Below are positions 18,317 through 26,736 of a stretch of 64,000 nt of DNA, piece by piece. The stretch spans positions 434,001 to 498,000 of the forward strand of contig NZ_KB899966.1 of NCBI RefSeq assembly GCF_000378485.1. The letters are read 5' to 3'. A program made the translations under genes and the position numbers. The stretch's first letter is position 1, and each line of letters opens with the position of its first letter. The DNA comes from Flavobacterium rivuli WB 3.3-2 = DSM 21788 (GTDB lineage: Bacteria; Bacteroidota; Bacteroidia; Flavobacteriales; Flavobacteriaceae). The notes below the pieces were generated by a model, which worked only from the letters and a program-made list of their open reading frames with translations, was not told the DNA's origin and did not search any database.

Positions 18317-19567
18317 ATGAAATACATATTAAGTTTATTACTATTATTTCTACTATGCTTAAAAGGAAACTGCCAGAGTATTAAAAAATTAGAATATGAA
18401 TTGAGCTTTTATAAAAGTGGAGAAGTATATGGCGATAAAATAATGAAAGCAAAATTATTACAAAGTAAAGATCCTTTTAATAAAAAAGCTATTCGCTATA
18501 TATGTGAATATTACAACGATCGCAAAATTGATTCGGTAAATATTTTTTTTGACAGGCTGATTGCAAAATTCCCTAACAAAACCGAACCTTATTTGTTAAG
18601 CTACGACTTTGCAAACTATTTTAAAATAAATAATATTTACGAAACAAAATTGGCTTATTTGCTAAAAGCAAATGATATTGAGGCTGAAAATATTGAGGCT
18701 GTTTACAAATTAGCCGAACTTTATTACAAAGACTTCATATATCCATTAAAAATGGAAATTGATTATGGTAAAGTTATTACGGGAGACAAAGAGTGGGACT
18801 CGGTCATAAATGCAGAAAATGAGCAATTCAAAAACCGAAAAAAAGAATCGTATTTTAAAAATCCTGAAATTGATGCTTACAAATATTTTGAAAGGTTGTG
18901 GGAATTAAGTCCTAAGCACAGATTGTTAATATATTTTCCGATAAAGCAATTAGAATGCATCCTGAGAAAAAGCTCAGTGCATAAAAAACCTGTCGAAGTT
19001 AATAATTATTTTCAGCCCGGACACTTTGCAAATTTAAGTGAGAATTGGGAATGTGATTTTTCAAAAGATTTGTTGTATGAAGTAGAGTCTTCTTTTGAAC
19101 ACGATAAGTGGTTAAGTGAACAACTTAAAGATTTAAAAGAAATAAGTTTATATAAAAAACAAGTTTTAGATGACATAGAGATTTACAGATTTACCTGGTT
19201 AAGAAGTTTTCATAATCCTATAGCATTAAGAATTGAAAAATCTAATAACGATGTTACTTTATACTATAGCATTGGTAAAGGAATGGGAGGTTATAAACCT
19301 ATAGGTTTAAAAAAACGCGGCAGTAAAAAACTTACATTGACAGAGTGGGACAATTTCGTTAAATTATTAAGTAATGGTAACTACAGAGAACTGCCAAACT
19401 ATGATTCTACACTTATGACCGATGGCGCAGTATGGCTGCTTGAGTATAAAACCCACGATACCTATGAAGCGAAGGCTGATAATAACCCCGGCAAAAACAT
19501 TTATAATTCATGTATTTATCTCCTCAGGATTTCGGGCATTAAAATACCTGATTATGAAATCTATTAA
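18317..19567 (+). CDS. Secreted protein of unknown function
   Basis: 416 residues that I do not recognise. The N-terminus is a signal peptide (KYILSLLLLFLLCLKGNCQ). Residues 60-170 look helical with repeated Leu/Tyr/Ala spacing like TPR or Sel1 units (KANDIEAENIEAVYKLAELYY). The C-terminal part (about 290-416) is mixed alpha/beta with FTWLRSFHNP and GAVWLLEYKTHDTYEAKADN. The gene is conspicuously more AT-rich than purM and the PAP2 gene on either side, with runs of A and many AAA/ATA codons, which suggests a different history. Not obviously in an operon. Function unknown. Confidence 0.75.
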   Translation: MKYILSLLLLFLLCLKGNCQSIKKLEYELSFYKSGEVYGDKIMKAKLLQSKDPFNKKAIRYICEYYNDRKIDSVNIFFDRLIAKFPNKTEPYLLSYDFANYFKINNIYETKLAYLLKANDIEAENIEAVYKLAELYYKDFIYPLKMEIDYGKVITGDKEWDSVINAENEQFKNRKKESYFKNPEIDAYKYFERLWELSPKHRLLIYFPIKQLECILRKSSVHKKPVEVNNYFQPGHFANLSENWECDFSKDLLYEVESSFEHDKWLSEQLKDLKEISLYKKQVLDDIEIYRFTWLRSFHNPIALRIEKSNNDVTLYYSIGKGMGGYKPIGLKKRGSKKLTLTEWDNFVKLLSNGNYRELPNYDSTLMTDGAVWLLEYKTHDTYEAKADNNPGKNIYNSCIYLLRISGIKIPDYEIY

Positions 19568-19885
19568 AATACATAAATTAGTACCTGGCCAAACTCTCTA
19601 TAATTTTATAAATAACCAATTTGGGCGCATATAAGTTAAAAACATTTTTGCCAACGATTTTGTAAATGGTGTACGCATAAATTTATCTAACCATTTAATA
19701 TTAATTTCAATTTAACCACATGGCACACATATTGCATACAATAAACTACTGATATACTGCGTTGTATCCAACTATTAAATATTCATAACTTATAAACTAA
19801 AATAAAGTATTACATGGCATAAGCAAATTTTACCGGCAATACCCAGTTTCAGAAAGAAAGTCAGATTTAAAATGATGTAGAGAGA
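19568..19885. other. Intergenic stretch of 318 bases
   Basis: AT-rich DNA between the orphan gene and the PAP2 gene. I found no convincing ORF, no hairpin terminator and no exact TAnnTTTG element. It probably holds the PAP2 promoter. Confidence 0.4.
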
Positions 19886-20674
19886 ATGATGAACGTGAAC
19901 CTGAACTACCTTAAAAAAATACCTTATTTATTATTTATGCTTGGGCTGTACTTTTTTACAGTTATGCCAGCAGAGGCACAAAATGACAGCATTGTTTTTA
20001 TACCCGCAACAACGCTTACGGTTAAAAAACGGCCTGTATTTGTAAAACAACTCATTGTACCGGGAGCACTTGTTTTAGCAGGAGCATGGGCAAATAAACG
20101 CCAGTTTGAAAAATCAGTAAATAAAAATGTGTTGTTTACAGTGGGGCATAATTTTCATACTAAAGTAGATGATTATTTAAGGTATGCCCCTATTGCAGAA
20201 CTTTATGCTGCCGATGCCTTAGGCGTAAAGGCAAAAAATCATTGGTTTGACCAAACAAAAAATCTTGCGATCTCCTTAATAATTACTGATTTTGTTACCG
20301 GTAAGCTTAAAAAGCTTACTAATAAGACGCGCCCTAATGGTGGTAAAATTGCCCATTCGTTCCCATCAGCACACAGCTCTATGGCATTTGCAAACGCTAC
20401 AGTTTTGTATGAAGAGTTTATAGACACCAGCCCAGTTTTTGCATATACAGGCTACGGCTTTGCCGTGGCAACAGGCTCATTACGCCTCATGAACAACACG
20501 CACTGGCTAAGCGATGTTATGGTGGGTGCTGCTGTGGGTATGGTAATTACCAAATTAGTTTACCTACTGGACCCTATTATAAGATGGAATCCGTTTAAGG
20601 ATACTAACAATTTAGTAATACTTCCAAAGTTTGATGACGAGGGCTACGGGCTTATTTTATCTAAACGGTTTTAA
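19886..20674 (+). CDS. PAP2-superfamily phosphatase
   Basis: 262 residues. An N-terminal signal or anchor (YLLFMLGLYFFTVMPAEAQ) is followed by the type 2 phosphatidic-acid phosphatase motifs: KLTNKTRPNGG (KxxxxxxRP, about 148), FPSAHSSMAF (PSGH, about 163) and LRLMNNTHWLSDVMVG (SRxxxxxHxxxD, about 205). Catalytic His residues are present in both. Such enzymes dephosphorylate undecaprenyl or phosphatidyl phosphates outside the inner membrane. There are fewer membrane helices than in UppP-like PAP2 proteins, so a periplasmic acid-phosphatase-like role is also possible. ATG-ATG start; the first is used. Confidence 0.85.
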   Translation: MMNVNLNYLKKIPYLLFMLGLYFFTVMPAEAQNDSIVFIPATTLTVKKRPVFVKQLIVPGALVLAGAWANKRQFEKSVNKNVLFTVGHNFHTKVDDYLRYAPIAELYAADALGVKAKNHWFDQTKNLAISLIITDFVTGKLKKLTNKTRPNGGKIAHSFPSAHSSMAFANATVLYEEFIDTSPVFAYTGYGFAVATGSLRLMNNTHWLSDVMVGAAVGMVITKLVYLLDPIIRWNPFKDTNNLVILPKFDDEGYGLILSKRF

Positions 20675-20675
20675 A

Positions 20676-20720
20676 TTAAAAATCAAACCCTGCCATAAAT
20701 TAGCAGGGTTTGATTTTTAA
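20676..20720. terminator. Long bidirectional terminator hairpin
   Basis: A perfect 18-bp inverted repeat from TTAAAAATCAAACCCTGC to its complement, loop CATAAATTA. The A- and T-rich ends serve both the PAP2 gene and the convergent aldo/keto reductase gene. Confidence 0.85.
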
Positions 20721-20732
20721 TTGGTATATATC

Positions 20733-21866
20733 TTAAACCGGGGCGTTTGCCTCAATAAGTTTTTCTTTTTTAAGTTCTGCCCAAAAATCTGCGGGGATAG
20801 TAGCTTTCATAGAAGCAGCATTTTCTGTAACCTGTTTAGCAGTACGTGCTCCCGGTATGGTTGCCGATACCACTTTAGGCGCAACAGTAAATTGCAGTGC
20901 TGCCGTACGAAGGTCTACTTTATGTGCGGCGGCCACCTTTTTCATCTTTTCATATTTAGCCATGATATCGGCAGGCTTTTCACCACCATATAAATAGCGG
21001 TCCTGCCCTGCAAGTAATCCTGCAGCATACGGTGCACCAACCACTACGCTTACACCTCTTTTTTCGCAGGCAGGAAAAAGTGTATTAAGGTCGTCTTTAT
21101 GCTTAACCAAAGAATATTGTGTTGCCGAAAGGAAAATATCAGGGTCGGCAACTTCAAGGGCTTTAAGGGCAGGCTCTATAGTATTTACCCCAAGGCCCCA
21201 AGCCTTTATCAGTCCCTCATCGCGCATTTTTGTCAGCTCTTTCATAGCACCATCCTGGGCAATTTTAAAATAGTCAAGCCATTTGCCTTTAAAGTCTTCG
21301 TTATCCGGAGACAAGTCGTGTATAAACACAATATCCAGTGCGGGTATACCCAGCCTTAGCAAACTATCTTCTACCGATTTTCTGGTACCTGCAGCCGTAT
21401 AGTCATACTTATAATTAAAGTTAAGCCTGCCCTTCCATAGCTTATGTTGAAAATTAGCATCCGGGTACATAAGGCGGCCCACTTTTGTAGAAATTACATA
21501 CTCTTTTTTATCCTTACCATGCAGAAAATTGCCTATGCGGCGCTCGCTTTGCCCAAGGCCATACCAGGGAGAGGTATCAAAATAACGAATGCCTGCCTGC
21601 CAGGATGCTTCCATAGCCTGCAACGCTTCCATATCGGTAGTTTCTTTAAAGCCATTACCAAGCGCTACACCGCCCATACCTATGTTATAAGGCGGACGGT
21701 AATGGTCTTTAGTTGTGCGTTCAAACGAAGCGGCCGACCCTGTAACTACAGGTGTAATACCGCTTTCGGGAGCAAGCTCGAAAGCATTGCCTACAATAGG
21801 AACTATAGAGGCAGCGGCAGCCCCTTTAGTAAGTGTATTTATAAAATTGCGTCGTGTAGTTGCCAT
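20733..21866 (-). CDS. Exported aldo/keto reductase (D-threo-aldose dehydrogenase-like)
   Basis: 377 residues. The N-terminus MATTRRNFINTLTKGAAAASIVPIV is a twin-arginine signal, so a folded, cofactor-loaded enzyme would go to the periplasm. The AKR tetrad is Asp97, Tyr102 (FDTSPWYG), Lys128 (ISTKVGR) and His183 (IVFIHD). A C-terminal NADP-binding stretch (IPGARTAKQVTEN) follows. The shape resembles bacterial L-fucose / D-threo-aldose 1-dehydrogenases. Twin-arginine export of an NAD(P)-dependent enzyme is curious, because free NADP is scarce in the periplasm. Promoter: see 21891-21921. Confidence 0.85.
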   Translation of the reverse strand: MATTRRNFINTLTKGAAAASIVPIVGNAFELAPESGITPVVTGSAASFERTTKDHYRPPYNIGMGGVALGNGFKETTDMEALQAMEASWQAGIRYFDTSPWYGLGQSERRIGNFLHGKDKKEYVISTKVGRLMYPDANFQHKLWKGRLNFNYKYDYTAAGTRKSVEDSLLRLGIPALDIVFIHDLSPDNEDFKGKWLDYFKIAQDGAMKELTKMRDEGLIKAWGLGVNTIEPALKALEVADPDIFLSATQYSLVKHKDDLNTLFPACEKRGVSVVVGAPYAAGLLAGQDRYLYGGEKPADIMAKYEKMKKVAAAHKVDLRTAALQFTVAPKVVSATIPGARTAKQVTENAASMKATIPADFWAELKKEKLIEANAPV

Positions 21867-21890
21867 AGTGTAAATTTAATAGTTAAAACT

Positions 21891-21921
21891 CAAAGTTAAC
21901 CATCGCTTCACCTGCAAGCAA
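21891..21921 (-). promoter_or_regulatory. Aldo/keto reductase promoter
   Basis: On the minus strand TTG (21921-21919), 20 bases, TAACTTTG (21898-21891). Initiation would be near 21884, giving a leader of about 18 bases before the ATG at 21866. Confidence 0.55.
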
Positions 21922-21957
21922 TTATACAATCTTAAAATATTTATAAATGTGTAGTAA

Positions 21958-22851
21958 CTAAGGATTTTCAACAATCATTACCTCAACCCTGCGGTTTGCC
22001 TCACGCTCGTCGGCATTTTTTTCGGGTATAGTGTATATTGGCTGCGATACACCAAACCCCTGAAACGACAGGCGGCTTTTTTCTATACCGCTTTGGTTAA
22101 GGAACATCATTACGGCTTTGGCACGCTGGGTAGAAAGGTCGTTACGATCTGCTTTCATACAGCATACATGTCCCAGTAATTTTATTTTAAGCTTAGGGTT
22201 AGCCTCCATTACCTGCAGTAGCTCATACAGCCTGTGCCTTGATTCTACCATTACACCAAAGGTGTTTTCGTAAAAATTAAGGTTCTCAATTTTTATTTTT
22301 TCACCGGTTTTGGCTTCGCCTACCCGCTTCATAAAAGCAACATCAAGAGTAAGTTCGGTTTCTTTACCGTTTGGTCCCATTACTGATATTTTATCAGGAT
22401 ATACCTTTGGCCCTTTTGCAACGGGTGCTACAGGCTTTACCACTTTAATACCCAAAATTTCATTCTCGCGGGCGAGATCTTTCTTTTCAATATAATAAAC
22501 GGTAACCTTACGGTTTTCTGCCTTTTTAGACGATTGTTTATGTAACTCCCCAAAACTGCGTATCCTGAAATCTTCGCGGGTTGCTATTTTTCCTTTTAAT
22601 ATGCCAAACACCGTACTAACACGGCGCTGGGCCAGGGTATCGTTAAGGCCTGTAGTACCATCCTCATCGGTATAACCGTTTATAGCCAGTATTTTAGATT
22701 CTTTGTTGTTAAGCATCCAGGCATCCAGCCTTTCCTGCTCTCCTTTTTTAAGTTCATATTTATTACTGTCAAAATATATGGAGAATTGTTCCTGTGCCGC
22801 CAGTGTAAACGGGAACAGGAATATCAATAAAAATTTAAACAGGTTTTTCAT
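21958..22851 (-). CDS. Periplasmic protein with two OmpA-like domains
   Basis: 297 residues with a signal peptide (ending about LAAQ, residue 19). Two OmpA C-terminal-like peptidoglycan-binding domains follow: about 22-130 (INGYTDEDGTTGLNDTLAQRRV) and about 185-297 (LLGHVCCMKADRNDLSTQRAKAV). No beta-barrel or lipobox is present. The second domain has a vicinal Cys-Cys where other members have G-x-T-D. OmpA domains hold proteins to meso-diaminopimelate. Tandem OmpA domains without an anchor suggest a soluble cell-wall binder. Stand-alone transcript. Confidence 0.85.
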   Translation of the reverse strand: MKNLFKFLLIFLFPFTLAAQEQFSIYFDSNKYELKKGEQERLDAWMLNNKESKILAINGYTDEDGTTGLNDTLAQRRVSTVFGILKGKIATREDFRIRSFGELHKQSSKKAENRKVTVYYIEKKDLARENEILGIKVVKPVAPVAKGPKVYPDKISVMGPNGKETELTLDVAFMKRVGEAKTGEKIKIENLNFYENTFGVMVESRHRLYELLQVMEANPKLKIKLLGHVCCMKADRNDLSTQRAKAVMMFLNQSGIEKSRLSFQGFGVSQPIYTIPEKNADEREANRRVEVMIVENP

Positions 22852-23032
22852 AAATATTTTCTTTTAATACCAAACGAAAATAAGCAATTGTTTATTACCT
22901 CTGCTTCGCGCTAAGTTTATATTATAAATTTAATATAGTTTTACTTAATACATTTCAATAAAAAAAATTGTTAGCGATTTTATTATTAAGCAATGCATTT
23001 CGAATTACATAAAGCTAATTGTTATGCAATAA

Positions 23033-23533
23033 CTAATCCTGTTCCTGCTGGTCATCGCCCGTTATTTGCCCTTCCTGCACCGCTGCGGCTCCTGCATAAA
23101 GCAAGTTGCCGTTCTTTTTTAGCTTATAACCATTTTGCGAATAAAGTATCCAGTCTTTATCCTTGTAGGGAGTATTTTTACCGTCCTGCTTTAATATAAT
23201 AGAATTTGTGGTACCCGGCAAAAACAATTCTGCACGGTTGCCCCCATCTTCTTCAAAGGCCACATATACGCTGGTAACATCACTTTCGCTGGCAAGTTCC
23301 TGTATGGTATTTAAGCGGTAGCATTCTTCTACCGGCCTAATGCAATCGTTTTTAAGTACAGACCACCTGTACCCTGCCGATGCTACACACCCGTTTTCGT
23401 CTTTATCTGTACCCAGCACTACTTTCTTAGACGATGCTGCAGATTCTTTGTCTTCTGTATCGCGTTTTTTCATAATAAAATCGCAGGACAAAAGGCAAAG
23501 AGAGGCCAATAACAACAGTACAGGCTTTTTCAT
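23033..23533 (-). CDS. Small predicted lipoprotein, function unknown
   Basis: 166 residues. MKKPVLLLLASLCLLSCDFIMKK is a type II signal with lipobox LLSC (Cys at about 17), so the mature protein would be lipid-anchored. The mature part is compact, with two further cysteines (GCVASAGYRW and DCIRPVEECYRL) and a C-terminal Gln/Glu/Asp tail. I cannot name a family. The neighbour 23575-24084 is also a small envelope protein on the same strand, 41 bases away. Confidence 0.75.
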   Translation of the reverse strand: MKKPVLLLLASLCLLSCDFIMKKRDTEDKESAASSKKVVLGTDKDENGCVASAGYRWSVLKNDCIRPVEECYRLNTIQELASESDVTSVYVAFEEDGGNRAELFLPGTTNSIILKQDGKNTPYKDKDWILYSQNGYKLKKNGNLLYAGAAAVQEGQITGDDQQEQD

Positions 23534-23574
23534 TATTTAAATTTAAATTAAACAGAAAACTAAATTACAAAATA

Positions 23575-24084
23575 TTACTTAACTGTAGTTGCATACAATG
23601 ACGATTGTAAGGTTTCGTAAGTTACAACGCCTTTATCGTCTACAAAGTATTTTATAAGTACATCGCCCCAGGCTTTACCATTGCTAAAATCGGCAATGAG
23701 CCAACGGTTGTTTAGTATTTTAACTTTATTAATTAAAAACTTTTCGCCGTTTAAAGGGTCGTAGCCTGTAAGCGGGTTACCATTAGGGTTTCCGTTTAAC
23801 TCTTTAACACCCTCAACAATTTTTACGGCAAGAGCATCCGTATCATTAATGCCTTTATCAACAAAATAGTCTACAGCATTATCGTTTTTAACAAGGTCAA
23901 AATAATCGGCATCCTGTAGTGCAACTTTAGCAGTATTAAGGCTATCACGGGACGCTTTTAGCTTAACCTCCATTTTTTGCACGCGCTCCTGCACATATTT
24001 TTCCTGTCCGGAATAATACATATAAATGAAAACATTAATTACAAACGAAAAAATAAAGAGGTATAAATAAAGTTGCTTTTTCAT
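23575..24084 (-). CDS. Membrane-anchored small protein, function unknown
   Basis: 169 residues. A hydrophobic N-terminal anchor (LYLYLFIFSFVINVFIYMYY, about 5-24) is followed by a charged helix likely to form a coiled coil (about 30-58, ERVQKMEVKLKASRDSLNTAKVALQ) and a compact C-terminal domain with NNRWLIADFSNGKAWGDVLIKYFVDDKG. I have seen similar hypothetical proteins in Flavobacterium, but no function is known to me. It starts 18 bases from the MBL hydrolase stop, so they are probably co-transcribed. Confidence 0.75.
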   Translation of the reverse strand: MKKQLYLYLFIFSFVINVFIYMYYSGQEKYVQERVQKMEVKLKASRDSLNTAKVALQDADYFDLVKNDNAVDYFVDKGINDTDALAVKIVEGVKELNGNPNGNPLTGYDPLNGEKFLINKVKILNNRWLIADFSNGKAWGDVLIKYFVDDKGVVTYETLQSSLYATTVK

Positions 24085-24102
24085 GTTTGGGTAAAATAAT
24101 AA

Positions 24103-24867
24103 TTATAGGGTTATCTGTAAGTTATCATAAGCTAAAAATACATTGGCAGGCAGTTTTCCCTGCACTTCTGCATGAAAGCCCATCATGTGGCTAATGTGTG
24201 TAATATAAGCGCGTTCAGGTTTTACGCTTGCTATAAAATCGAGCGCTTCATCTAAATTAAAGTGCGAATGGTGTGGTTCCTCACGAAGTGCGCTTACCAC
24301 AAGTACTTTAAGGCCTTTAAGCTTTTCAGTCTCTTCAGGAGCAACGGTCTTTACATCTGTAAGATAAGCAAAATTTCCTATGCGATAACCAAAAATTTCG
24401 AGGCTGCCGTGCAATATCCCTATAGGAATTACCGTTTTATTACCGGCAGGAAATGGCTCGTTATTTATTACCTCGTTAACAGATACAGATGGTGCACCGG
24501 GATACTTGTTCTCCTCTTCAAAAATATAGTCAAAACGCTTTTCAAGGTTTCGTAAAACCCTTTTATGGGCGTAGATGGGTATGTTGCCCTGACGGAAGAA
24601 ATAAGGACGGATATCGTCGAGGCCGGCAGTATGGTCGGCATGTTCGTGAGTGTAGAGGATGCCATCTATTTTTACGCAGCCACAGGTAAGCATCTGCTGC
24701 CTGAAATCGGGGCCACAGTCTATTATGTACGAGTGTCCTTCCCAGTATACCCATACAGATACCCGCAGGCGTTTATCCCTGGGGTCGCTGCTAAAGCTTA
24801 CCGGGTGCGTGCTGCCTATAACAGGTATGCCCTGCGAGGTTCCCGTACCTAAAAACCAAACGTTCAA
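24103..24867 (-). CDS. Metallo-beta-lactamase-fold hydrolase (PhnP-like phosphodiesterase)
   Basis: About 254 residues. FLGTGTSQGIPVIG opens the domain and TPHEHADH-type residues appear as YTHEHADHTAGLDD (HxHxDH), with later His at ILHGS, PHHSHFN and THISH, completing the two-metal site. The family (PhnP, cyclic-phosphodiesterase-like) cleaves phosphodiesters in the cytoplasm. I place the start at the TTG 24867, giving MNVWFLGTGTS, because an exact minus-strand TATTTTTG element (24893-24886) overlaps the alternative ATG at 24897. If that element is not used the protein is ten residues longer. Confidence 0.85.
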   Translation of the reverse strand: MNVWFLGTGTSQGIPVIGSTHPVSFSSDPRDKRLRVSVWVYWEGHSYIIDCGPDFRQQMLTCGCVKIDGILYTHEHADHTAGLDDIRPYFFRQGNIPIYAHKRVLRNLEKRFDYIFEEENKYPGAPSVSVNEVINNEPFPAGNKTVIPIGILHGSLEIFGYRIGNFAYLTDVKTVAPEETEKLKGLKVLVVSALREEPHHSHFNLDEALDFIASVKPERAYITHISHMMGFHAEVQGKLPANVFLAYDNLQITL

Positions 24868-24885
24868 GATTGTTTTATTTTTACA

Positions 24886-24893
24886 CAAAAATA
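24886..24893 (-). promoter_or_regulatory. Candidate -7 element of the MBL hydrolase gene
   Basis: TATTTTTG on the minus strand. Initiation around 24880 would leave a leader of roughly 13 bases before the TTG at 24867. The -33 box is weak. Confidence 0.45.
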
Positions 24894-24925
24894 GCATTAT
24901 TGTTTTATAAAACGCAGTGTTTTCC

Positions 24926-24933
24926 TAACTTTG
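24926..24933 (+). promoter_or_regulatory. Candidate -7 element of the 490-residue gene
   Basis: TAACTTTG, 20 bases before the ATG at 24953, with a TTG at 24900-24902 (23 bases away). Together with the minus-strand element it makes a tight divergent promoter region. Confidence 0.5.
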
Positions 24934-24952
24934 CAACATATCTTTCATTGCT

Positions 24953-26425
24953 ATGAAATTAACTGACACAGACATAACCCTTAAGGGCGACAGAATAATT
25001 GCACACGTACCTTCTATAAAGGATAAAACCTTACGCATAAACCTGAATGAGAACATTTACGGCACATTTGCCGAGATAGGCGCCGGACAGGAAACAGTAA
25101 GGCATTTCTTCCGTTCCGGAGGAGCATCTAACACCATTGCAAAGGCAATGTCTGCTTACGATAAAGACTTTAGCGATGCCATTTATGGCTGCGAAGAAGA
25201 TGGCAGGTATGTAACCGAAAGCCGCCTTAAAAAAATGCTGGGCCACGAGGTGCGCATTATGGAGCAAAGGCTTAACCGCGATAAACACCCAAGCAAAGTA
25301 TTTTTTAGTTATGCAAATACCGTTGCTACCATAGATTTTGCCAAGCAGTTTAAAGGCCACGGCTGGGTGGGTATCCGCTACCAGGTAGAGCCCGATGAAG
25401 ATTATAATGAGATTACCCTGCACATTCGCTTTAAAGAAAATGATGCCCGCCTGCAACAGGAAACACTGGGCACGCTGGGTGTAAACCTTATTTATGGTGC
25501 TTTTTATAAATATAACGACCCTAAAAAATTGCTGCGTTACCTTTATGACCACCTTGATAAAGACCAGCTTGAAATTGATACCATTAACTTTAGCGGGCCC
25601 CGATTTGCCGATGTAGATAACAGGCTTATGAGCCTGCAGCTCGTTAAAAACGGCATGACCGATGCTGTAATGTTCGACCCTACTGGGCATAACGTACTGC
25701 CGGCTGCTATACTATACAAAAAAAATATCCTTGCACTAAGGGGGAGCTTTAGGCCGGTAACGAAAGTAAACATGGATATGTATGAAAAATCATACCAGAT
25801 GTTTCTTGAAGAGAATAAGGTTGACAGAGAAAAAACCCTGGTTGTTTTTGAAATCACCCTTTCTAACCTGCGCTCTGAAGGCGAAATTGACGAACGTGAT
25901 TTTATGGATCGTGCCGAATTGCTTTGTTCTCTCGGTCAGCACGTTATGATATCTAACTTTCAGGAATACTATAAGGTGGTAGAATATTTTTCAAGTTATA
26001 CAAAAGCACGTATGGGGCTTGCTATGGGCGTGAGTAACCTTATAGATATTTTCGATGAAAAATACTACCGCCATTTAAGTGGTGGTATACTTGAGGCTTT
26101 TGGTAAACTGTTTTACCGCGACCTTAAAGTATACCTGTACCCTATGAAAGATGAGCATGGCGAAGTTATAGATTCTGAAAACCTGAAGGTACACCCAAGG
26201 ATGAAGGAACTTTACAAATTCTTTAAGTTCAACGGTAAGGTTATAGACATTAGCAATGTTGACACTAACAACCTTGATATCTTCTCGCGTGAAGTGCTTA
26301 AAATGATAAATAAGGGTAAAAGTGGCTGGGAAGAAATGCTGCCACCAGGCATACCGGAGGTTATTAAACTTAACCACCTTTTTGGTTATGACCCTAAAAG
26401 AGTATTGGCCGAGCAAAATCAGTAG
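24953..26425 (+). CDS. Conserved cytoplasmic protein of unknown function (490 residues)
   Basis: No signal peptide and no membrane segment. Well-conserved-looking blocks include NLNENIYGTFAEIGAGQETV near 30, FFRSGGASNTIAKAMSAYDKDFSDAIYG near 48, FFSYANTVATIDFAKQF near 120 and INFSGPRFADVDNRLMSLQ near 205, ending in KLNHLFGYDPKRVL. It resembles Bacteroidota proteins that, as I recall, carry inconsistent names such as nicotinate-nucleotide adenylyltransferase or TonB receptor; the sequence supports neither. No catalytic motif that I can name. A hairpin terminator follows the stop. Confidence 0.85.
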   Translation: MKLTDTDITLKGDRIIAHVPSIKDKTLRINLNENIYGTFAEIGAGQETVRHFFRSGGASNTIAKAMSAYDKDFSDAIYGCEEDGRYVTESRLKKMLGHEVRIMEQRLNRDKHPSKVFFSYANTVATIDFAKQFKGHGWVGIRYQVEPDEDYNEITLHIRFKENDARLQQETLGTLGVNLIYGAFYKYNDPKKLLRYLYDHLDKDQLEIDTINFSGPRFADVDNRLMSLQLVKNGMTDAVMFDPTGHNVLPAAILYKKNILALRGSFRPVTKVNMDMYEKSYQMFLEENKVDREKTLVVFEITLSNLRSEGEIDERDFMDRAELLCSLGQHVMISNFQEYYKVVEYFSSYTKARMGLAMGVSNLIDIFDEKYYRHLSGGILEAFGKLFYRDLKVYLYPMKDEHGEVIDSENLKVHPRMKELYKFFKFNGKVIDISNVDTNNLDIFSREVLKMINKGKSGWEEMLPPGIPEVIKLNHLFGYDPKRVLAEQNQ

Positions 26426-26449
26426 TATTTACTTTAAAATAAGATATTT

Positions 26450-26471
26450 AAATCCTCTTCAACGAGGATTT
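26450..26471 (+). terminator. Hairpin terminator
   Basis: AAATCCTC and GAGGATTT pair around the loop TTCAAC, followed by TTGATTTTC. It closes the 490-residue gene. Confidence 0.7.
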
Positions 26472-26515
26472 TTGATTTTCATGTGTTATTGATTTAAAAT
26501 TAATAACAAAATATC

Positions 26516-26719
26516 ATGAAAAGAATTACAAACAAAAGGCTTCTTACAATTGCACCACAATTTGTAAAAAATCGCTGGACAAAAATCGTAAATCCTAAAC
26601 TAACTTTATCAGGAAACTGGCTGGAAAAAGCAGGATTTAAAATTGGTGAAAAAGTTACAATTGAAGTAGAAAAAGACGTTTTAACGATCAGAAAAGTTGA
26701 TAATGAAACACCTGTATGA
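26516..26719 (+). CDS. SymE-like SpoVT/AbrB-fold protein (toxin-family homologue)
   Basis: 67 residues. The segment PKLTLSGNWLEKAGF near 27-41, then KIGEKVTIEVEKDVLTIRK to the C-terminus, matches the SymE toxin family (an AbrB-like fold: LSGNWL, GF.G, then the EVE..LTI strands). E. coli SymE is SOS-induced and controlled by the antisense RNA SymR. This protein lacks the E. coli N-terminal extension and could equally be a plain AbrB-type regulator. I see no antisense promoter matching TAnnTTTG over the start. Its TGA at 26717-26719 overlaps an ATG of the next frame, but the nucleosidase start is 17 bases later. Composition is AT-rich. Confidence 0.7.
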   Translation: MKRITNKRLLTIAPQFVKNRWTKIVNPKLTLSGNWLEKAGFKIGEKVTIEVEKDVLTIRKVDNETPV

Positions 26720-26736
26720 TATACAGGTTATTAAAG

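Noticed and set aside
26480..26720. A SymR-like antisense RNA over the symE start
   Set aside because: No TAnnTTTG element on the minus strand in or near the start region; nothing else supports it.
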